Shown here in pieces: positions 1 to 8,031 of a DNA stretch of 64,000 bases. Source of the stretch: Propylenella binzhouense (GTDB lineage Bacteria; Pseudomonadota; Alphaproteobacteria; Rhizobiales; Afifellaceae); NCBI RefSeq assembly GCF_009866965.1, contig NZ_SPKJ01000007.1:35759-99758 (forward strand), in the 5' to 3' direction. The translations under genes were made by a program, and so were the position numbers. The notes below the pieces were generated by a model. It made no database searches and was not told the DNA's origin. It was given only the letters and a program-made list of their open reading frames with translations. Each line of letters begins with the position of its first letter. The stretch's first letter is position 1.

Positions 1-1068
1 CCAGCGCGTTGCGGGGACCGCATAGCTCTTGCCGTCGAACACGAACGCAACGCTATGCCGTGCCCGGGTGACGGCCACATACATTTTGGTCGCGGACTTC
101 TCGACGTGCTTGAGATCACCCGTGGCTAGCCATGAAGCTGCCTTTCCGTGCGGGTAGATCAGGACACGCTCGAAGGTCAGGCCCTTGGCCTCGCCGAAGT
201 TCATCGCCTCGTAGGGCTCGCACTTCGTCTTCGCGGAATAGCGCAGGACCTGCGGAGTGAAGGCGGCCATGTATGCACCAACGTCGGCGCTCGCTACGAG
301 GAAAATCCCGTCGTGGCCGGTCACCACTGCGTTCCTCGAGATGGTCTTCGGCTCGAGCGGGAAGAAGCCGTCGCCGAGGTCGGCGATCGCTTGGTTGCAG
401 CGGTGCGTGTGGCATTCGTAATCAATGGCGACGAGACCGGCCTTCTTCCACTGCTCGAACTTCTTGATGATGGCCGGGCCGGCGAATCTTTTGTTCTTCG
501 CCGCGTTGTTGGTCGCGAAGGTCGCCTGTCGGTGATCGCCCACCAGCGTCGCCGGAATGCCTGACCGGAGGATCAACTCGAGCAGGTCGAGATCGTAGCC
601 CGCCATGTCTTGGATCTCGTCGATGATGAGGTGGGCATAGCGGGCCTTCAGCCGCCGCATGACGGCACCACCGGAACGCGCGTCGCAGCGACAGATGAAC
701 TTGGCGATCTTGTCGGAATAGATGCGGGTGCTGTCCAAGAAATAGTGGGCGTCCGTCTTGTCCTCAGGCACATACGGGACCGACTTGCCCTCGACCCAAT
801 GGATCCCATCGATGCGCCGACCATGCATCGCCGACCGATACGGCCGGGCGAGCTCGCGCAGGAGGAAGGAGTACCACGAGAGCACCTCGACGTTCGCCGG
901 GATCACAGTCGATCGTCCGTACGCCTTGAGCTGGATCTCGCGCACGTTGTTCCGCGTGTAGGTGATCAGCGCGGTGATGCCGCTGTCGTTCGCCAGCGCC
1001 TGATCGACGACACGTGTGGTCTTGCCGCCGCCAGCGGCCGATATGACGATGCGGCTAGCGGATGGCAC
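1..1068 (-). CDS. gajB: GajB-like UvrD/Rep-family helicase (Gabija), 3' end outside window
   Basis: Superfamily 1A DNA helicase/NTPase, the second component of Gabija antiphage defence. The GTG start at 1068 gives a Walker A SAAGGGKTT at residues 10-18, a Walker B LIIDEIQDM near 149, a motif III GDHRQ, a motif V EAKGLTFERV and a motif VI VAVTRARHS near 330. About 356 codons are visible; the frame is still open at base 1, so the C-terminus is missing. The start lies 14 nt inside the end of the upstream gajA-like gene, which suggests translational coupling. The helicase family is clear; the Gabija assignment rests on the pairing with a class 2 OLD nuclease in the same order and orientation. Confidence 0.85.
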   Translation of the reverse strand, partial: MPSASRIVISAAGGGKTTRVVDQALANDSGITALITYTRNNVREIQLKAYGRSTVIPANVEVLSWYSFLLRELARPYRSAMHGRRIDGIHWVEGKSVPYVPEDKTDAHYFLDSTRIYSDKIAKFICRCDARSGGAVMRRLKARYAHLIIDEIQDMAGYDLDLLELILRSGIPATLVGDHRQATFATNNAAKNKRFAGPAIIKKFEQWKKAGLVAIDYECHTHRCNQAIADLGDGFFPLEPKTISRNAVVTGHDGIFLVASADVGAYMAAFTPQVLRYSAKTKCEPYEAMNFGEAKGLTFERVLIYPHGKAASWLATGDLKHVEKSATKMYVAVTRARHSVAFVFDGKSYAVPATRW

Positions 1069-2653
1069 GGGCGATGTAGTCCGGTGGTGACCAATTGACG
1101 TTGGTCTCGAAGAACCTGAGCGCCGTGTCGGCCTTGTGGCTGGTCATGTACTCGATCGCCGAACCGTCGTCCGAGAACGACTTGCCGAGCACGGCGTTGA
1201 TCACGGCGAGCCCGTTCTTCTTGAGCAGCTGGGGCTCCAGCGTCCGCGCGGCCTCATCATCGTCGTACTGGACAGTGACGAGGGGGGAAGTCAGGTAGTC
1301 GGCGTATTTCCTTTGCAGAGCGGCGACGTCCCCGTCGTTGTCGGTCACCACGTCGGTGATGCGCGACAGCTTCACCGCAATCTGCAGGAAGCGCTTGAAC
1401 GCGAGCGAGTTGACCGAGATCACGTCGACGCCGTCCTCGAGCGGCATCCTGCCGTGCTTGCGCTGGTAGGCGCGCTGCACGATCAGTTCGTCCGACGGGC
1501 CCTCGACCAGGATCGACCGTTGGGCGAGAATCAGCCGCAGCGTGTCGTGCCCAGGCAGCTTCATGAAATAGTCCTGGGTCGTCTTGTCCTCCAGGTCTGT
1601 CAGGTGGAGGCCTTCGCCGCGCTGGAAGAGAAGCACGGATTCCACGCCGAGCTTGTTCAGCACGAAGCTGCTGTGGGTCGTGATGAAGATTTGTCTCGAG
1701 CCGGAATTTGCCGAGATGTGCCCGATCAACTCGTTCAGGCTCGCATAGGAGAGGTGGTTCTCCGCCTCCTCGATCAGGATGATGTGCGAGTTGGCCGACG
1801 TCTCCATCGCGAGCTTGATCTTCACCGAGTTCTGCTCGCCCTTGCCGACGAGCGTCAGGGGGATCTCGTCCAAGTGTGGCATGATGCCCGCTTCCCAGCT
1901 TGCCCGCGAGGACGTGTCGAGCGACACCGAGATGACCTTGTCGCTGATGCCGCCCTTCCGAGCGGCCAGCGCGTCGTTGATCGACTTCACCTTCGGCTGC
2001 TCGAGGAACCGGTCCTTCATCAGGCGGTAGCTGAGCGCCAGGTCGACCTTCTCCTTGCTGCTCAGGCTCTCCTTCACGATGTTGACAACGTAGCGATTGG
2101 CAGCCGCGTTGTTCCTGATCGTGCTGGCGTCGATGAGGCTGGTCTGCAGCGGGATGCCGCGGGCGTTGCTGATATCGTTTTCCGCGAAGTCGCGCCACTT
2201 GATCCAGTAATATTCCACCGGCAGCGTCCGGATCTCCGAGGGATCGGCGACATACTGCTGGAAATCCTCGGCGTGGCCGGGGTTGAGTTCGACTACGAGC
2301 GAGACGCCTGGCAGGTCCAGACCGAGGCTGTTGTTGTCGCCCTTGAGCTTTGCGAGGGAGGGATCGTCGGCGAGATAAACCTCGATGAGGATGCTGGGCG
2401 GCTCTGCGGGCTCGCCCTTCGCCAGCGCCTTCGCGTAGGTCTTTACCTGATCGAGATTAAACAGGTAGGGGTGCAGTTCGACGAGGAGCGGCCGTCCGTT
2501 GAGTTGCCCCGTCATCGCGAGGTGCACGGCTTCGAGCAACGTCGACTTCCCGCATTCGTTGTTGCCGACGATGACGTTCAATTTTTCGTTGAGTGTGACG
2601 TCCGCCTTTTTCAAGCAGCGGTAGTTCTTCACGACGACACGTTGGATAAACAC
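1055..2653 (-). CDS. gajA: GajA-like OLD-family ATP-dependent endonuclease (Gabija)
   Basis: 532-aa overcoming-lysogenization-defect (OLD) nuclease: an ABC-type ATPase fused to a TOPRIM nuclease domain. Walker A GNNECGKST is at residues 30-38, Walker B ILIEEAEN near 292-299 and the H-loop TTHSS near 325. The TOPRIM domain starts with ILVEGPSDE (about 381-389), with its acidic DNDGD near 438-442. The GTG start at 2653 has a GAGGAG Shine-Dalgarno 5 nt upstream. In known Gabija systems GajA nicks specific DNA when nucleotide pools fall and GajB is the partner NTPase/helicase. Length is slightly below the well-studied GajA (about 578 aa). Family call is firm; antiphage role is inferred from the two-gene context. 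Confidence 0.9.
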   Translation of the reverse strand: MFIQRVVVKNYRCLKKADVTLNEKLNVIVGNNECGKSTLLEAVHLAMTGQLNGRPLLVELHPYLFNLDQVKTYAKALAKGEPAEPPSILIEVYLADDPSLAKLKGDNNSLGLDLPGVSLVVELNPGHAEDFQQYVADPSEIRTLPVEYYWIKWRDFAENDISNARGIPLQTSLIDASTIRNNAAANRYVVNIVKESLSSKEKVDLALSYRLMKDRFLEQPKVKSINDALAARKGGISDKVISVSLDTSSRASWEAGIMPHLDEIPLTLVGKGEQNSVKIKLAMETSANSHIILIEEAENHLSYASLNELIGHISANSGSRQIFITTHSSFVLNKLGVESVLLFQRGEGLHLTDLEDKTTQDYFMKLPGHDTLRLILAQRSILVEGPSDELIVQRAYQRKHGRMPLEDGVDVISVNSLAFKRFLQIAVKLSRITDVVTDNDGDVAALQRKYADYLTSPLVTVQYDDDEAARTLEPQLLKKNGLAVINAVLGKSFSDDGSAIEYMTSHKADTALRFFETNVNWSPPDYIARAIR

Positions 2654-3145
2654 GAAAGCTCCTCAGTTACCGGCCGTCTACTATGACGGTTACGGTACAC
2701 AAAAGCGGTGGTGGTCTAAAGTCGCCTTTCATCGGACTTTCACCACGCTCCAATTCAGGAGCAGCATTCCGCCAAAACCAGAACGTCGCCTTTGTCGCCG
2801 CTTGGCGGGTGGTTGCAATTTGCCATCAGCGCCCATCATTGCGTTGGCCCCCTTTCATCGTCGACCAGCATGTACGCCGATGTACTCAAGGCCGAGGACG
2901 TCTTCCCAAATTAGGTACCAGAATCGGGGTCACAATCTTTCCCGGTACCGTCGGTCATTCTGCGAGGTCGGTAGAGATCTGCTGAATATCGGCTCCTTGC
3001 AACAGCTGCCGTTCGACCAGTCACGTTCGAACGGCAAGAATGTCCCACGACCGTCATTTGCAGGCTGGTGCGCGCCCCGACACGGAGCCCGTTCCGCCTT
3101 TTTATCAGGTCTATCGCGACGCTTTATCGCGTCTCCGGTATGGGG
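2654..3145. other. Intergenic region without recognisable gene
   Basis: Stretch upstream of the Gabija pair with noticeably lower GC than its surroundings. Short open frames exist on both strands but none has a Shine-Dalgarno, a recognisable domain or high-GC third-position bias. It probably holds the promoter of the minus-strand Gabija operon and decayed mobile DNA. Bases 3286-3389, beyond the traG-like repeat, also hold nothing I recognise. Confidence 0.5.
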
Positions 3146-3285
3146 CTCAAATCCTCGGAAATCTCCTGCCGCAGCTTCGGCCCGTTCGCGAGCCTGCGCC
3201 CCAGCGCCGCGACGACGGCGTCGTAACGCTCGCCGGCCTGGGCGCGTGCTGCCGCCTGGGCCGGCCCGGGCAGCGGCGGATTGGT
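3146..3285 (-). repeat. traG-fragment repeat, copy 1
   Basis: About 140 bp roughly 80% identical to 6215-6355 in the same orientation. On the minus strand both encode the same peptide segment (NPPLP, AQAAARAQAGERYDA, PKLRQEISED). Copy 2 is joined to a recognisable coupling-protein C-terminus, so this is a fragment of the same conjugation gene. In this copy the frame is uninterrupted through the shared part, but it has no plausible start or intact flank. It lies just downstream of the amidohydrolase gene. Confidence 0.6.
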
Positions 3286-3389
3286 GGCCGACGGTTCGCT
3301 CGTGCCGATCCTCGAATGCGAGATGATGCAGACCGGCGTCTTGACCATGCTTTGGCCCCGGAGCGAGGGGCAGCTCCTTTCTGAGCCGG

Positions 3390-4421
3390 TCACAGACCCA
3401 GGAGCTGTTCCGCGTTGCGATGCGCGATCTTTTCCCGGTCCTCGTCGCTGACGGGAAGCGTCTCGAGGAACTCGCGCGTCCCGTCGAGCGTGACATAGGG
3501 GTAGTCCACCGACCAGATGATCCGGTCCGCTCCCAGGACCTTGTGGATGAACTCGAAGTGCGGCCGATCGAACATGCCGCTCGGTGTGACCCACACCTGC
3601 GAACGATAGGTTTCGCTGACGCTGCGCGACAGCCCGGTCACGGCGGGAGGAAGCGTATCGTCGAGCCGGGCGAGGAAGAAGGGGACCATCTCACCCCAGT
3701 GCCCGCTGATGATCCGAAGGTCGGGGAGGCGGTCGAGCAGCCCGGCCAGGATCAGCCGCAGGGTTTGCACGCCCGCCTCGTGGTGCCAGCCCCACCCCGC
3801 AAGGGAAAACTGGGCGGTCACCTCCGGATCCAGGCCGCCGTAATAGGCCTGCTGCACCGGCGGCAGAGGGACGAAGGGGTGGATGTAGAGCGGCGCCTTC
3901 AGCGCATTCAGCCTTTCAAGGACCGGAAGGTAACGCGGATCGTCGAGGAAGCTGTCGCCAGGCCGACCGACAATAAGCGCTCCTTTGAGGCCAAGCTCGG
4001 TCACGGCCCGCGAAAGCTCGTCGGCCGCGGCCGTCGGATCCTGCCAGGGCAGAGTGGCGAAACCGCTCAGGCGAGACGGGTTTTCGGCAATGGCGGCGGC
4101 GAGCCGATCATTGGCGGCGCGGGCAAGGCCTGGTGCGTCGCTGGCTGGCGTCATCTGGATGGGCGAGGCCCAGGAGACGACCTGCATCTGGATTGCCTGT
4201 TCATCCATCGCGGCGATGCGCATTGCGCCGAGGTCGGCCGCGAGCGGCCCGACCCTTTTCATGGGAAGAAAGGTCGGTCGGCGCGGGTTTCGCGGTGCCG
4301 AGGCAGCACGCTCCGTGCACGACAGCGCCATATAAGGCGCATCGCGTTGCATCGCAGGGCCTGCCGCCTGGCCGATCGCCGGGTCGGCGGCGTGTTCTTC
4401 GATACAGATGATCCTTAACAT
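3390..4421 (-). CDS. Amidohydrolase-2 family protein (ACMSD / resorcylate decarboxylase-like)
   Basis: 343-aa TIM-barrel protein of the amidohydrolase 2 family, which includes aminocarboxymuconate-semialdehyde, gamma-resorcylate and 2,3-dihydroxybenzoate decarboxylases. Metal-ligand candidates are in place: E8-x-H10 at the N-terminus (CIEEH), a YIHPF histidine near 180, a GHWGE histidine near 241 and the SVDYPY aspartate near 307. It therefore more likely performs a non-oxidative decarboxylation or hydrolysis of an aromatic or related acid than amide hydrolysis; the substrate is unknown. It lies 30 bp downstream of the QorB-like gene, in one operon with it and divergent from a TetR regulator. 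The product ends in HRNAEQLLGL, typical of the family. Confidence 0.85.
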   Translation of the reverse strand: MLRIICIEEHAADPAIGQAAGPAMQRDAPYMALSCTERAASAPRNPRRPTFLPMKRVGPLAADLGAMRIAAMDEQAIQMQVVSWASPIQMTPASDAPGLARAANDRLAAAIAENPSRLSGFATLPWQDPTAAADELSRAVTELGLKGALIVGRPGDSFLDDPRYLPVLERLNALKAPLYIHPFVPLPPVQQAYYGGLDPEVTAQFSLAGWGWHHEAGVQTLRLILAGLLDRLPDLRIISGHWGEMVPFFLARLDDTLPPAVTGLSRSVSETYRSQVWVTPSGMFDRPHFEFIHKVLGADRIIWSVDYPYVTLDGTREFLETLPVSDEDREKIAHRNAEQLLGL

Positions 4422-4451
4422 GGGGCTATTCTTCCAGCTGGATGGATGGCT

Positions 4452-5312
4452 TCACGGTTTCAGAGTGGCCGCGAGCACATCGCGCATCGTCTGTGGCGGG
4501 CGGCCGAGCAGCCTTTCCAGTGTCGGATCCACCGTCGCGAAATCGCCGCGCCGCGACGCTTGGAAGATCCCCACCAACAGGTCAGCCTGAGCCTCGGGCG
4601 CGCCATGTGAGACCAGCGTCTCTCGCCACCGCGCATCGGCGACGACGATGCGCTTGATCTGTCGGCCGGTGATTTCGGAGGCGATCGCGGCGAGATCGTC
4701 GAAATCGAAAGCTTCTCCCGCTGTCAGCGGCGGGGTGAGGCCGTCGAGACCGCTTTCGCCGCCGAGCGCTATTGCGGCCGCTTCGGCAAGGTCCGCGTGT
4801 GTCGTCCAGGCGACTTTGCCGTCTTCCGGGGCGTAAATTTCCCCGCTCTTCAATCCGCGATCGAGCAGCTGGAGCGCACTGGCGGCGTAGAACCCGTTGC
4901 GCAGCGATGTGAAGGCCACGCCGCAATGCTGCAGCACCGCTTCGGTCGCGGCGTGGTCGGGCATCGGCGGGAAGGGCGAATCCGGCCGCGCGCCCATATG
5001 GCTGGTGTAGAGGATACGTCTCGCGCCGGCTTTTGCTGCGGCCTCAATGGCCTCGGTGTGCATGCGCACGGCTCTCTCGCCGGTCGCATCGGTGGAAACC
5101 ACCAGCACTTGGCTCGCGCCCTCGAATGCCTCCGCGAGGGATGCCGGATCGGTAAAGTCACCTCGCCGTACCCGGATCCCTTGTTCTGTGAAGGCAGTCG
5201 CCTTCGCGGGATCGACCACACTGACGCCGATCTGATTTGCCGGCATTCGCGCCAGAAGCTGCGCAACGATGGCTCCGCCAAGCTGGCCGTTTGCGCCGGT
5301 CACGATGATCAT
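4452..5312 (-). CDS. NmrA/QorB-like NAD(P)H-binding oxidoreductase
   Basis: 286-aa atypical short-chain dehydrogenase. It begins MIIVTGANGQLGG, the glycine-rich dinucleotide-binding motif, at residues 1-13. The overall pattern (LLARMPANQIGVSVVDP, RILYTSHMGA, FTSLRNGFY, LERLLGRPP near the C-terminus) follows E. coli QorB (YtfG), a quinone reductase of the NmrA-like group. The SDR Tyr-x3-Lys is absent, as expected for this group. First gene of a two-gene operon with the amidohydrolase; its 5' end faces a TetR gene across a 115-bp region with four operator-like repeats. A role in dealing with a quinone or other electrophile is inference. Confidence 0.85.
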   Translation of the reverse strand: MIIVTGANGQLGGAIVAQLLARMPANQIGVSVVDPAKATAFTEQGIRVRRGDFTDPASLAEAFEGASQVLVVSTDATGERAVRMHTEAIEAAAKAGARRILYTSHMGARPDSPFPPMPDHAATEAVLQHCGVAFTSLRNGFYAASALQLLDRGLKSGEIYAPEDGKVAWTTHADLAEAAAIALGGESGLDGLTPPLTAGEAFDFDDLAAIASEITGRQIKRIVVADARWRETLVSHGAPEAQADLLVGIFQASRRGDFATVDPTLERLLGRPPQTMRDVLAATLKP

Positions 5313-5335
5313 AAAGCGTCTCCTTCATCGAGTGT

Positions 5336-5403
5336 TATCATCGATAGTGCCAGGAGCATATCACCGATAATTCATCGATATCAAGGGCGCGCTATCACTG
5401 ATA
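5336..5403. promoter_or_regulatory. Operator array TATCAYYGATA for the local TetR regulator
   Basis: The gap between divergent qorB-like and tetR genes contains the 11-bp near-palindrome TATCAYYGATA three times (5336-5346 TATCATCGATA, 5359-5369 TATCACCGATA, 5393-5403 TATCACTGATA) and a fourth partial copy at 5372-5380 (TCATCGATA). Three exact dyads within 70 bp of divergent promoters are best explained as binding sites of the adjacent TetR protein, repressing both directions. The motif was not found elsewhere in the window, so this regulator looks local. Confidence 0.75.
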
Positions 5404-5427
5404 CGAAATGTGCGATATGGTCCACCC

Positions 5428-6159
5428 ATGGATCAGGCAAACACCGTCGAAGAAGGCGAGAACGGCCCGGATGCCCGGCAGCGGATCTTGGTCTGTGCGG
5501 CCGAGTTGCTGAGGCATGGCGGCCGCGAGGCGCTGACGACCCGAGCGGTGGCAACCGCAGCAGGAGTGCAGCAGCCCACCATTTATCGGCTGTTTGGCGA
5601 TAAGGACGCCCTGCTCGATGCCGTCGCCGAATATGGGTTTCTTGCTTACCTGAAACAGAAAAGCCCTAATGAGCCAGGCCAGGATCCGATCGATGCGCTT
5701 CGGGCAGGGTGGGATTTGCACGTCGGCTTCGGCCTGGCGAACCCGGCCATCTTCTCGATCATGTATGGTGATCCACGCCCCGGAAAGACGTCGCCGGCGG
5801 CCGCGAAGGCCGTCGATTTTCTTCGTCAACGGATGCGACTTCTGGCGGCCTCGGGGCGGCTTCGGGTCAGCGAAGAGCGGGCGGCCAATTTGATCCGGGC
5901 TGGCGGATGCGGAACGGTGTTCACATTACTGGCGATGCCGGAAGCTGAACGTGATCTCGACCTGTCGATCGTCGCACGTGAAGCGGTGCTTGCGACCATC
6001 ATCACGCAAACCCCGCAATGGAAAGCGTCGGGCGTCGTGTCGGCAGCGATCGCACTTCGCGCTACCCTGTCCGAAACCAATGCGCTCACGGCCAGTGAGC
6101 AGCGATTGCTCTCGGAATGGCTTGCCAGGATCGCCGCGCCCGGTGGGGAAGTGTCGTGA
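5428..6159 (+). CDS. TetR/AcrR-family transcriptional regulator
   Basis: 243-aa one-component regulator. The N-terminal helix-turn-helix is typical: RILVCAAELLRHGG, then LTTRAVATAAGVQQPTIYRLFGDKDALLDAV, covering roughly residues 15-65; the remainder is an all-helical ligand-binding domain. I chose the ATG at 5428; an in-frame GTG at 5410 is possible but lies only 7 bp from an operator copy, and neither has a strong Shine-Dalgarno. Divergent from the QorB-like/amidohydrolase operon and likely its autoregulated repressor through the TATCAYYGATA array. Confidence 0.9.
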   Translation: MDQANTVEEGENGPDARQRILVCAAELLRHGGREALTTRAVATAAGVQQPTIYRLFGDKDALLDAVAEYGFLAYLKQKSPNEPGQDPIDALRAGWDLHVGFGLANPAIFSIMYGDPRPGKTSPAAAKAVDFLRQRMRLLAASGRLRVSEERAANLIRAGGCGTVFTLLAMPEAERDLDLSIVAREAVLATIITQTPQWKASGVVSAAIALRATLSETNALTASEQRLLSEWLARIAAPGGEVS

Positions 6160-6214
6160 GCCCACAAAGCGCGGTCGCGGACCCTTTGGACTGCTGCTCA
6201 GGCGCCAATGCCGG

Positions 6215-6516
6215 CTCGATATCCTCCGAAATCTCCTGCCGCAGCTTCGGCCCCTTTGCGGGCCTGCGGCCAGCGCGGCGACGAACGCGTCGTAGCGCTC
6301 GCCGGCCTGAGCCCGGGCGGCGGCCTGCGCCGGCTCGGGCAAAGGCGGGTTGGTCGTCAGCCGGCAGCGCACCTGCTTGATCTCGCCCGGGGTGAGCAGC
6401 GGCCCGGCGGTCTCCGAGCGTGACACCATCAGGTGGCCGAGCCAGGGCGAGAGGCGAGGGCCGGCATAGTTGCGCATGGCGCGCATCTCGGTCGCCGTTC
6501 CGAGCGCGTCGCATCC
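6215..6516 (-). pseudogene. Remnant of conjugative coupling protein (TraG/VirD4), including repeat copy 2
   Basis: Reading the minus strand from about 6516, the segment DALGTATEMRAMRNYAG, then SPWLGHLMVSRSETA and PLLTPGE is the C-terminal signature of the type IV coupling ATPase TraG of alphaproteobacterial integrative elements. After TPGE the expected continuation is lost and the frame joins the NPPLP...AQAGERYDA segment shared with 3146-3285; a 1-nt deletion near 6267 relative to copy 1 then shifts the frame before KLRQEISEDIEPA. There is no ATPase domain and no start, so this is a decayed relic of an ICE or conjugative plasmid. It lies immediately downstream of the TetR gene. Confidence 0.7.
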
Positions 6517-6738
6517 GCGCGCCGGCTCCTCAGCCCAGCGACTGATCGTCTATGTGATCCAGCGTCCGGCCTGATGCGGTCATGTTGCTGAACACACGTG
6601 GGCGGTTTGGCGTTCCACGAGCGCCGGCCCCGGCGGAGCACGGGCGCAACGATCAGATCTCCCTGGATCGAAATGCGTGCTTTTGAACAAGGCCGGCTCG
6701 GGTTTTGACCAGAGCTTCAGGCAGCAAAGGAGATCGCC

Positions 6739-7287
6739 ATGAACGACAGATCACCCGCCATGAAACCAAGCGAAGAAGCCGATCGCAGAGGTCTCGAGCT
6801 CGGGTGCCGGCAGGGGAAGGCACTCGGCGACACGCTCGAGCACATGATCGGCAAGATCGCCGAAAGCGGCGCAGAGACGAGATCAGACGAATATCTCGTC
6901 GGCTATGCGGTCGAGGAAGCGGAGGGGATGTATCACCGCAAGAACGGTGAACTGCGCTGGATCGAGCCGGACGAGGAGAACGTCCATATCGAGGCGCTGG
7001 TGCGCGACGCCGCCGACGGGCGCTTCATACCCGGTCTGCGGGTGAGCGTCACGGTGAAGGCCGAGAGCGGCGAGGAGATCGGCACCCACGAGCATCCGCT
7101 GCTCTGGCACCCTTATCTCTATCACTATGGCCGCAACTGGAAGGTGCCTGGCGAAGGCAAGTACGACCTGACGATCCGGTTCGATGCGCCGGATTTCCCG
7201 CGCCACGACAAGAAGAACGGCAAGCGCTTCGTCGATGGTGCCGAGGTGACCTTCAAGGGCGTGGAGATCAAGACCGGCGCGAAGTGA
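6739..7287 (+). CDS. P19/Tp34-like iron-transport family protein, no signal peptide
   Basis: 182-aa protein with a good Shine-Dalgarno (AAAGGAGAT) before ATG 6739. The second half resembles the P19 / Fe2+ transport protein family: GLRVSVTVKAESGEE, the His-rich HPLLWHPYLYHYGRNW and YDLTIRFDAPDFPRHDKKNG match the order of P19's MPMV...HYG and YELT...GRH segments, where Met and His ligate Cu/Fe. Family members are normally exported, but this one has a charged, hydrophilic N-terminus with no signal peptide; residues 1-70 are helical and unlike P19. No permease (FTR1-like) is adjacent. Family assignment is moderate; function is uncertain. Confidence 0.65.
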   Translation: MNDRSPAMKPSEEADRRGLELGCRQGKALGDTLEHMIGKIAESGAETRSDEYLVGYAVEEAEGMYHRKNGELRWIEPDEENVHIEALVRDAADGRFIPGLRVSVTVKAESGEEIGTHEHPLLWHPYLYHYGRNWKVPGEGKYDLTIRFDAPDFPRHDKKNGKRFVDGAEVTFKGVEIKTGAK

Positions 7288-7504
7288 GGCTGGGCGAGGC
7301 AGGTGTCGCAGGCCGCCGCCTTCCGCCTGCCTGCCCCGGACAGCAGCGGATCCTGGCGAGCGCGCCTCGTCGGCCCTCGTGCATGAGCAGGCGGTGGGCC
7401 ATGCGGCTTTCGTTGACGAGCATGACGGCAGAGGAATGGCGCCGGCCGGCTCGGCCGCCGGCCACGAAACGCTTGCATTGCGAACGGATTGCGCCGAATA
7501 GGAT

Positions 7505-7538
7505 GTCCTGAAGGGTAATTGCGGATACCGTTGGGTAG
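7505..7538. promoter_or_regulatory. Regulon operator pair (ATACYRATYRGTAT), 20-bp phase
   Basis: Two imperfect copies of the cluster palindrome start 20 bp apart: 7505-7518 GTCCTGAAGGGTAA (9 of 14 positions) and 7525-7538 ATACCGTTGGGTAG (11 of 14). They sit directly in front of the thioesterase/ThDP operon. The position also argues that the thioesterase starts at ATG 7546 and not at an upstream in-frame TTG (7519), which would lie inside the operator. Confidence 0.55.
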
Positions 7539-7545
7539 GTCTTGG

Positions 7546-8031
7546 ATGACCGATGGTTCTCCGATGAGCGCTCGGGCGCAGTCTGACAGCTCCGCGGGGT
7601 GGCGGCAGATCCCCGACGCTTCTTTCGCGACGTTACTCGGGCCGCTCTGGCTGCGCGAGGAGGATGGTCGCCCCGTGTTCGGCTTTCAGACCGAAGCGCG
7701 CCACGCCAATAGCCGCGGCGTGGTGCATGGCGGAGTGCTCGCTTTGTTCGCCGACCACGCGCTCGGTCGCAGTCTGCGGCTTCAGGAGCGCGCGGACCGT
7801 CAGGCGACCATCCAGCTGCAGGTCCAGTATATTGCGCCAGTCATCCCCGGCGATTTCCTCGAAGCGCGGGCGGAGGTGCTGCGCAGCACCACGCATGTCG
7901 CCTATCTCCGGGGCATCCTCAGCGTCGGCGGCAAGGTCGTCGTGGAGACAAGCGGATTGTGGAAGCTGAGCCGCGGCAGGCGGGAAAGCGCCGGGGCCGA
8001 GCTGCCGGATGCGGAAAGGGGCCAGGGATGA
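7546..8031 (+). CDS. PaaI-type hotdog-fold acyl-CoA thioesterase
   Basis: 161-aa single hotdog-domain protein. The diagnostic helix GVVHGGVLALFADHALG lies around residues 62-78, with the HGG and acidic Asp expected for PaaI/4HBT-type thioesterases; the strand region ATIQLQVQYIAPVIPGDFLEA completes the fold. It should release free acid from small acyl-CoA intermediates. ATG 7546 is preferred; ATG 7564 is also possible. Its stop overlaps the start of the following ThDP enzyme (ATGA), so the two are co-translated. First gene of the catabolic cluster and under a regulon operator pair. Confidence 0.9.
   Translation: MTDGSPMSARAQSDSSAGWRQIPDASFATLLGPLWLREEDGRPVFGFQTEARHANSRGVVHGGVLALFADHALGRSLRLQERADRQATIQLQVQYIAPVIPGDFLEARAEVLRSTTHVAYLRGILSVGGKVVVETSGLWKLSRGRRESAGAELPDAERGQG

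Noticed and set aside
1136..2686. 516-codon plus-strand frame opposite gajA
   Set aside because: Antisense shadow; the minus strand encodes all OLD ATPase and TOPRIM motifs.
3124..3594. Minus-strand 156-codon frame spanning repeat copy 1 and the amidohydrolase end
   Set aside because: Its upstream part is the out-of-frame reading of the amidohydrolase gene; only the repeat portion has meaning, as a traG relic.
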